In this document: positions 61,837-64,000 of the stretch, piece after piece | Position numbering within the stretch: the first letter of the stretch is position 1 | How the letters are laid out: every line of letters begins with the position of its first letter | NCBI GenBank assembly: GCA_938743325.2 | Contig: OW568904.1 | Span: 186,001 to 250,000 of the forward strand | DNA: 64,000 bases | From: Pycnococcus provasolii | Lineage: Eukaryota > Chlorophyta > Pseudoscourfieldiophyceae > Pseudoscourfieldiales > Pycnococcaceae | Reading direction: 5' to 3' | Program-made: the position numbers and the translations under genes | Notes under the pieces: model-generated | The model's database searches: none | Seen by the model: the letters and a program-made list of their open reading frames with translations, nothing else | Told to the model about the DNA's origin: nothing

Positions 61837-62649
61837 TTACTTCTTGCTGCCCGCCTCGCGCGCGATCGCCTTGTTGCGGAGCTTCGTCTTCATCTGCGAC
61901 TTGGGTCCCATGATGCCTCCTCCCCACGTGCGGTTGATGCTGGCGCCGTTGTCGTTGAAGTTGAGCTTGCAGCTCTCGACGATCTTTCCGAGGTCCATCT
62001 TATCCTCTGGCTTGACGCCGGTGAGGCAGAGCGCCGTCGCGGTCTTTTTGTGCACAACCGCGCCGAGGCGTGCCTTGCACTTGACGATGCAGTACGGCAC
62101 GCCCATCTTGCGGCAGAGCGCGGGGAGCCAGATGACGAGTTCGAGCGGGTCGACGTCCGCGGCGATGACGACGAGCTGCGCCTTGTTTTGTTCCACCAAG
62201 TACGCGATGTGGTTGATTCCGTACTTGACAACGAGCGGGCGTTTGCTGTCGTCGTCGGCACCCGCCGCCGCCGCCTCCGCCTGCGCCTGCAGTCGTTCTT
62301 TCTTTTCCCCCTTATCTTCCGGCCTGTATTTGTTAAGCAGCTTGAAGAGCGCGCCCGTCACAGACTTGTCGAGCGTCCTCCTGAACTGGTTGACGGTCGG
62401 CGGCACTTTCAGGCGAAGGTTAAGCACACGTCGCTGTCGTTGGATTCGCACATATCGCGGCCACTTGACAAACCTGTGCAGGTCTCGGTTTGGGGGCGGG
62501 AGCGCTTGTCCGATTCCAAAGCTACGAGGACGTTTCTCGTAGAGCGGATTCGCAGGAAGCTTGGATCCCGAGGCCTTCTTCGGCGCCGCTGCCACCTTCG
62601 AGGCTGCGGCGGAGGGAACGCCGCTGGGCTTCTTGCTCTTCGGAGGCAT
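61837..62649 (-). CDS. RPL7A: 60S ribosomal protein eL8 (L7a)
   Basis: Cytosolic large-subunit ribosomal protein of the L7Ae family, 270 residues, the usual length. It has a basic Lys/Ala/Pro-rich N-terminus, the eL8 block [19 protein letters not shown], then [13 protein letters not shown]. The L7Ae RNA-binding core follows ([55 protein letters not shown]). It ends in a basic tail, [20 protein letters not shown]. Intron-free. ATG 62,649. TGTAA on the minus strand at 61,795-61,799. Its presence shows the window is nuclear eukaryotic DNA. Confidence 0.96.
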   Translation of the reverse strand: MPPKSKKPSGVPSAAASKVAAAPKKASGSKLPANPLYEKRPRSFGIGQALPPPNRDLHRFVKWPRYVRIQRQRRVLNLRLKVPPTVNQFRRTLDKSVTGALFKLLNKYRPEDKGEKKERLQAQAEAAAAGADDDSKRPLVVKYGINHIAYLVEQNKAQLVVIAADVDPLELVIWLPALCRKMGVPYCIVKCKARLGAVVHKKTATALCLTGVKPEDKMDLGKIVESCKLNFNDNGASINRTWGGGIMGPKSQMKTKLRNKAIAREAGSKK

Positions 62650-64000
62650 GGCCGGCAGCAGTGAGTGTGAAGATGAAGGGGGCAGGGGGAGGGGGAGCGA
62701 CGGCGGCGGCGAGACTTCTGTACTGGCAAGAAAAGGGGATACCCCAAGGGTTTACCTCCCCGTGAATCTGCACAGGGACCCCGACGGACTTTATTCGGGG
62801 TTGGGGATTTTATTCAATTCGGGGTTGGTGGGGATTGTTTTCCTTTGGTTTCTTTTGGGGGTTTCTTTTGGGTTTTTAACTTTTTTTTCTTTTTGTTTGG
62901 GGGTTTGGGGTTCTTGTTTTGTTTGGGGGTTTGGGTTTTTTTCTTTCTTGGTTTGGGGGTTTGGGGTTCTTGTTTTTTTTTCTTGGTTTGGGGGTTTGGG
63001 TTTTTCTTTTTTCTTCCTTGTTTGGGGGTTTGGGTTGGGGATATGGGTTTCTACTATTTTTGGGGGGATCCACCCTTGGCATTCCTTGTGATTTTCGGAC
63101 TTGTGTTTGTTTTTGACTTTTTGGTAAAATTCCCACTGTCTCTTGGGGATCCCCCCCGGGTCTCATTCATTCGGGTTTTCCTTTTGTTGGGTTTGTTCTT
63201 TTTTGCGGATTCGTTTTGGTTTGTCACGTATCTGCCACTACTCTGCCACTACTATCCATAATATGAGAGACTGGGTTTGGGACAGATACTTTCTTTACCA
63301 GATTGTTGATATTCCTATATGCGGTACCTAGGGCACACCGGCCGGTCGGAATTTTAGATGGGCTTTTTCAGTTGGCATTCATGGTCCAACGAGCTCAACT
63401 TACAATCCTTATGAGAGGCGCTGTGAGGCGCTGTGAGAGGCGCTGTGAGGCCGAGACAGGCCTTAAGGTGCTGCTGCTTGCGTGCACGATGAATGGGCGC
63501 GGTGAGGCGCGGGTGAGAGGCGCTGTGAGAGGCGCGGTGAGGCGCTGTGAGAGGCGCGGTGAGAGGCGCGGTGAGGCGCGGTGAGAGGCGCGGTGAGGCG
63601 CTGTGAGGCGCTGTGAGAGGCGCTGTGATGAGGCCGAGACAGGCCTTAAGGTGCTGCTGCTTGCGTGCACGATGAATGGGCTGTCCGTGCGTGTCGTTCT
63701 GTCGGACAGCTCGTTTGAATATATAGTCAGTTCAAAGGGCGGAAAGGGCAGATCCACCCAATACCCTTGTAGGTACAGGGTTAAGTCAGCCTTGATGGAG
63801 AGGTGGAGTTCAGAACTTGGACTAAAGTTTACGAACAGTTTTTGAGTTGGTGGATCCATCCTTGACTTGCATCGTCAAGGCGAAGGGGCAAGGGACAGCC
63901 TGGCAAATAGCCTGGAAAGAGACCGTTGGGGACCCCGGAAACCCATCGTCGCGGATGGGCCCTTCCTATGCGTAGCCCTCGAAAACCGGTTTCCCCGGGG
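62650..64000. other. Intergenic end region with G/T-rich and GAGGCG minisatellites
   Basis: No gene supported. 62,815-63,070 is a G/T-rich array of GTTTGGGGGTTTGGG units. 63,415-63,640 is a GAGGCGCTGTGA/GAGGCGCGGTGA array, with GCCGAGACAGGCCTTAAGGT and its 3' neighbour present twice (63,451 and about 63,632). A CCCCGG-rich end follows. Confidence 0.55.
63415..63640 (+). repeat. GAGGCG(C)TGTGA minisatellite within a direct duplication of about 180 bp
   Basis: Units of 10-15 bp (GAGGCGCTGTGA, GAGGCGCGGTGA). The flanking 48-bp block GCCGAGACAGGCC...GATGAATGGG occurs on both sides, so the array sits inside a direct repeat. Confidence 0.8.

Noticed and set aside
61735-62664. Long plus-strand frames opposite eL8
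   Set aside because: Antisense shadows of a certain ribosomal protein gene with high GC.

Overview
The window is nuclear DNA of a green alga, most likely a prasinophyte-type chlorophyte. The evidence is a cytosolic eukaryotic ribosomal protein (eL8), a plastid-targeted HCF106/TatB, a plant-type ADP-glucose pyrophosphorylase large subunit, proline-serine-rich extracellular linkers of the green-algal wall type, few introns, and TGTAA (the chlorophyte polyadenylation signal) just behind several stop codons. I cannot name the species. No rRNA, tRNA, CRISPR or prokaryotic operon was seen.

Layout. 1-4.2 kb: fossil mobile elements (integrase pieces and a copia-type Gag). 4.5-5.4 kb: HCF106. 5.7-26.8 kb: one uninterrupted 21.1-kb reading frame on the minus strand for a 7,039-residue Sfi1-like centrin-binding protein, with very recent internal amplification. 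26.8-28.7 kb: intergenic DNA with a GTCGGG minisatellite. 28.8-31.5 kb: EF-hand membrane protein. 31.5-42 kb: mixed gene and repeat territory with a HAD hydrolase, an orphan 415-residue protein, an S4-RluA pseudouridine synthase, pieces of a broken or split minus-strand gene, a complete MITE with 8-bp target duplications, and a reverse-transcriptase fossil. 42-57 kb: a run of secreted or membrane proteins, comprising a papain-fold pseudo-peptidase, a two-exon secreted protein, a three-exon receptor kinase and another secreted protein, with the AGPase large subunit among them. 57-62.7 kb: a plastid membrane protein, formyl-THF deformylase, SGNH hydrolase and eL8. 62.7-64 kb: repeats.

The two most unusual genes are these. 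First, the giant Sfi1-like protein would be close to 1 micrometre long as a continuous helix, long enough to form a striated flagellar root or contractile fibre by itself. Second, the receptor kinase at 46,973-53,279 has an ectodomain of YHYH domain, beta-helix repeats and three thrombospondin type 1 repeats. One membrane span then leads to a cytosolic four-helix-bundle region resembling the MLKL/HeLo-like N-terminal domain and to an apparently active TKL-type kinase. This is the strongest candidate for an undescribed signalling (possibly cell-death) receptor. The pseudo-peptidase at 42,030-44,141 has lost the Cys, His and Asn of the papain active site.

The repeat landscape is also odd. Short arrays of three different telomere-like motifs (TTAGGG, TTTAGGG, TTTTAGGG) are scattered between genes, and a 62-bp transposon end is shared exactly by two loci 6 kb apart.
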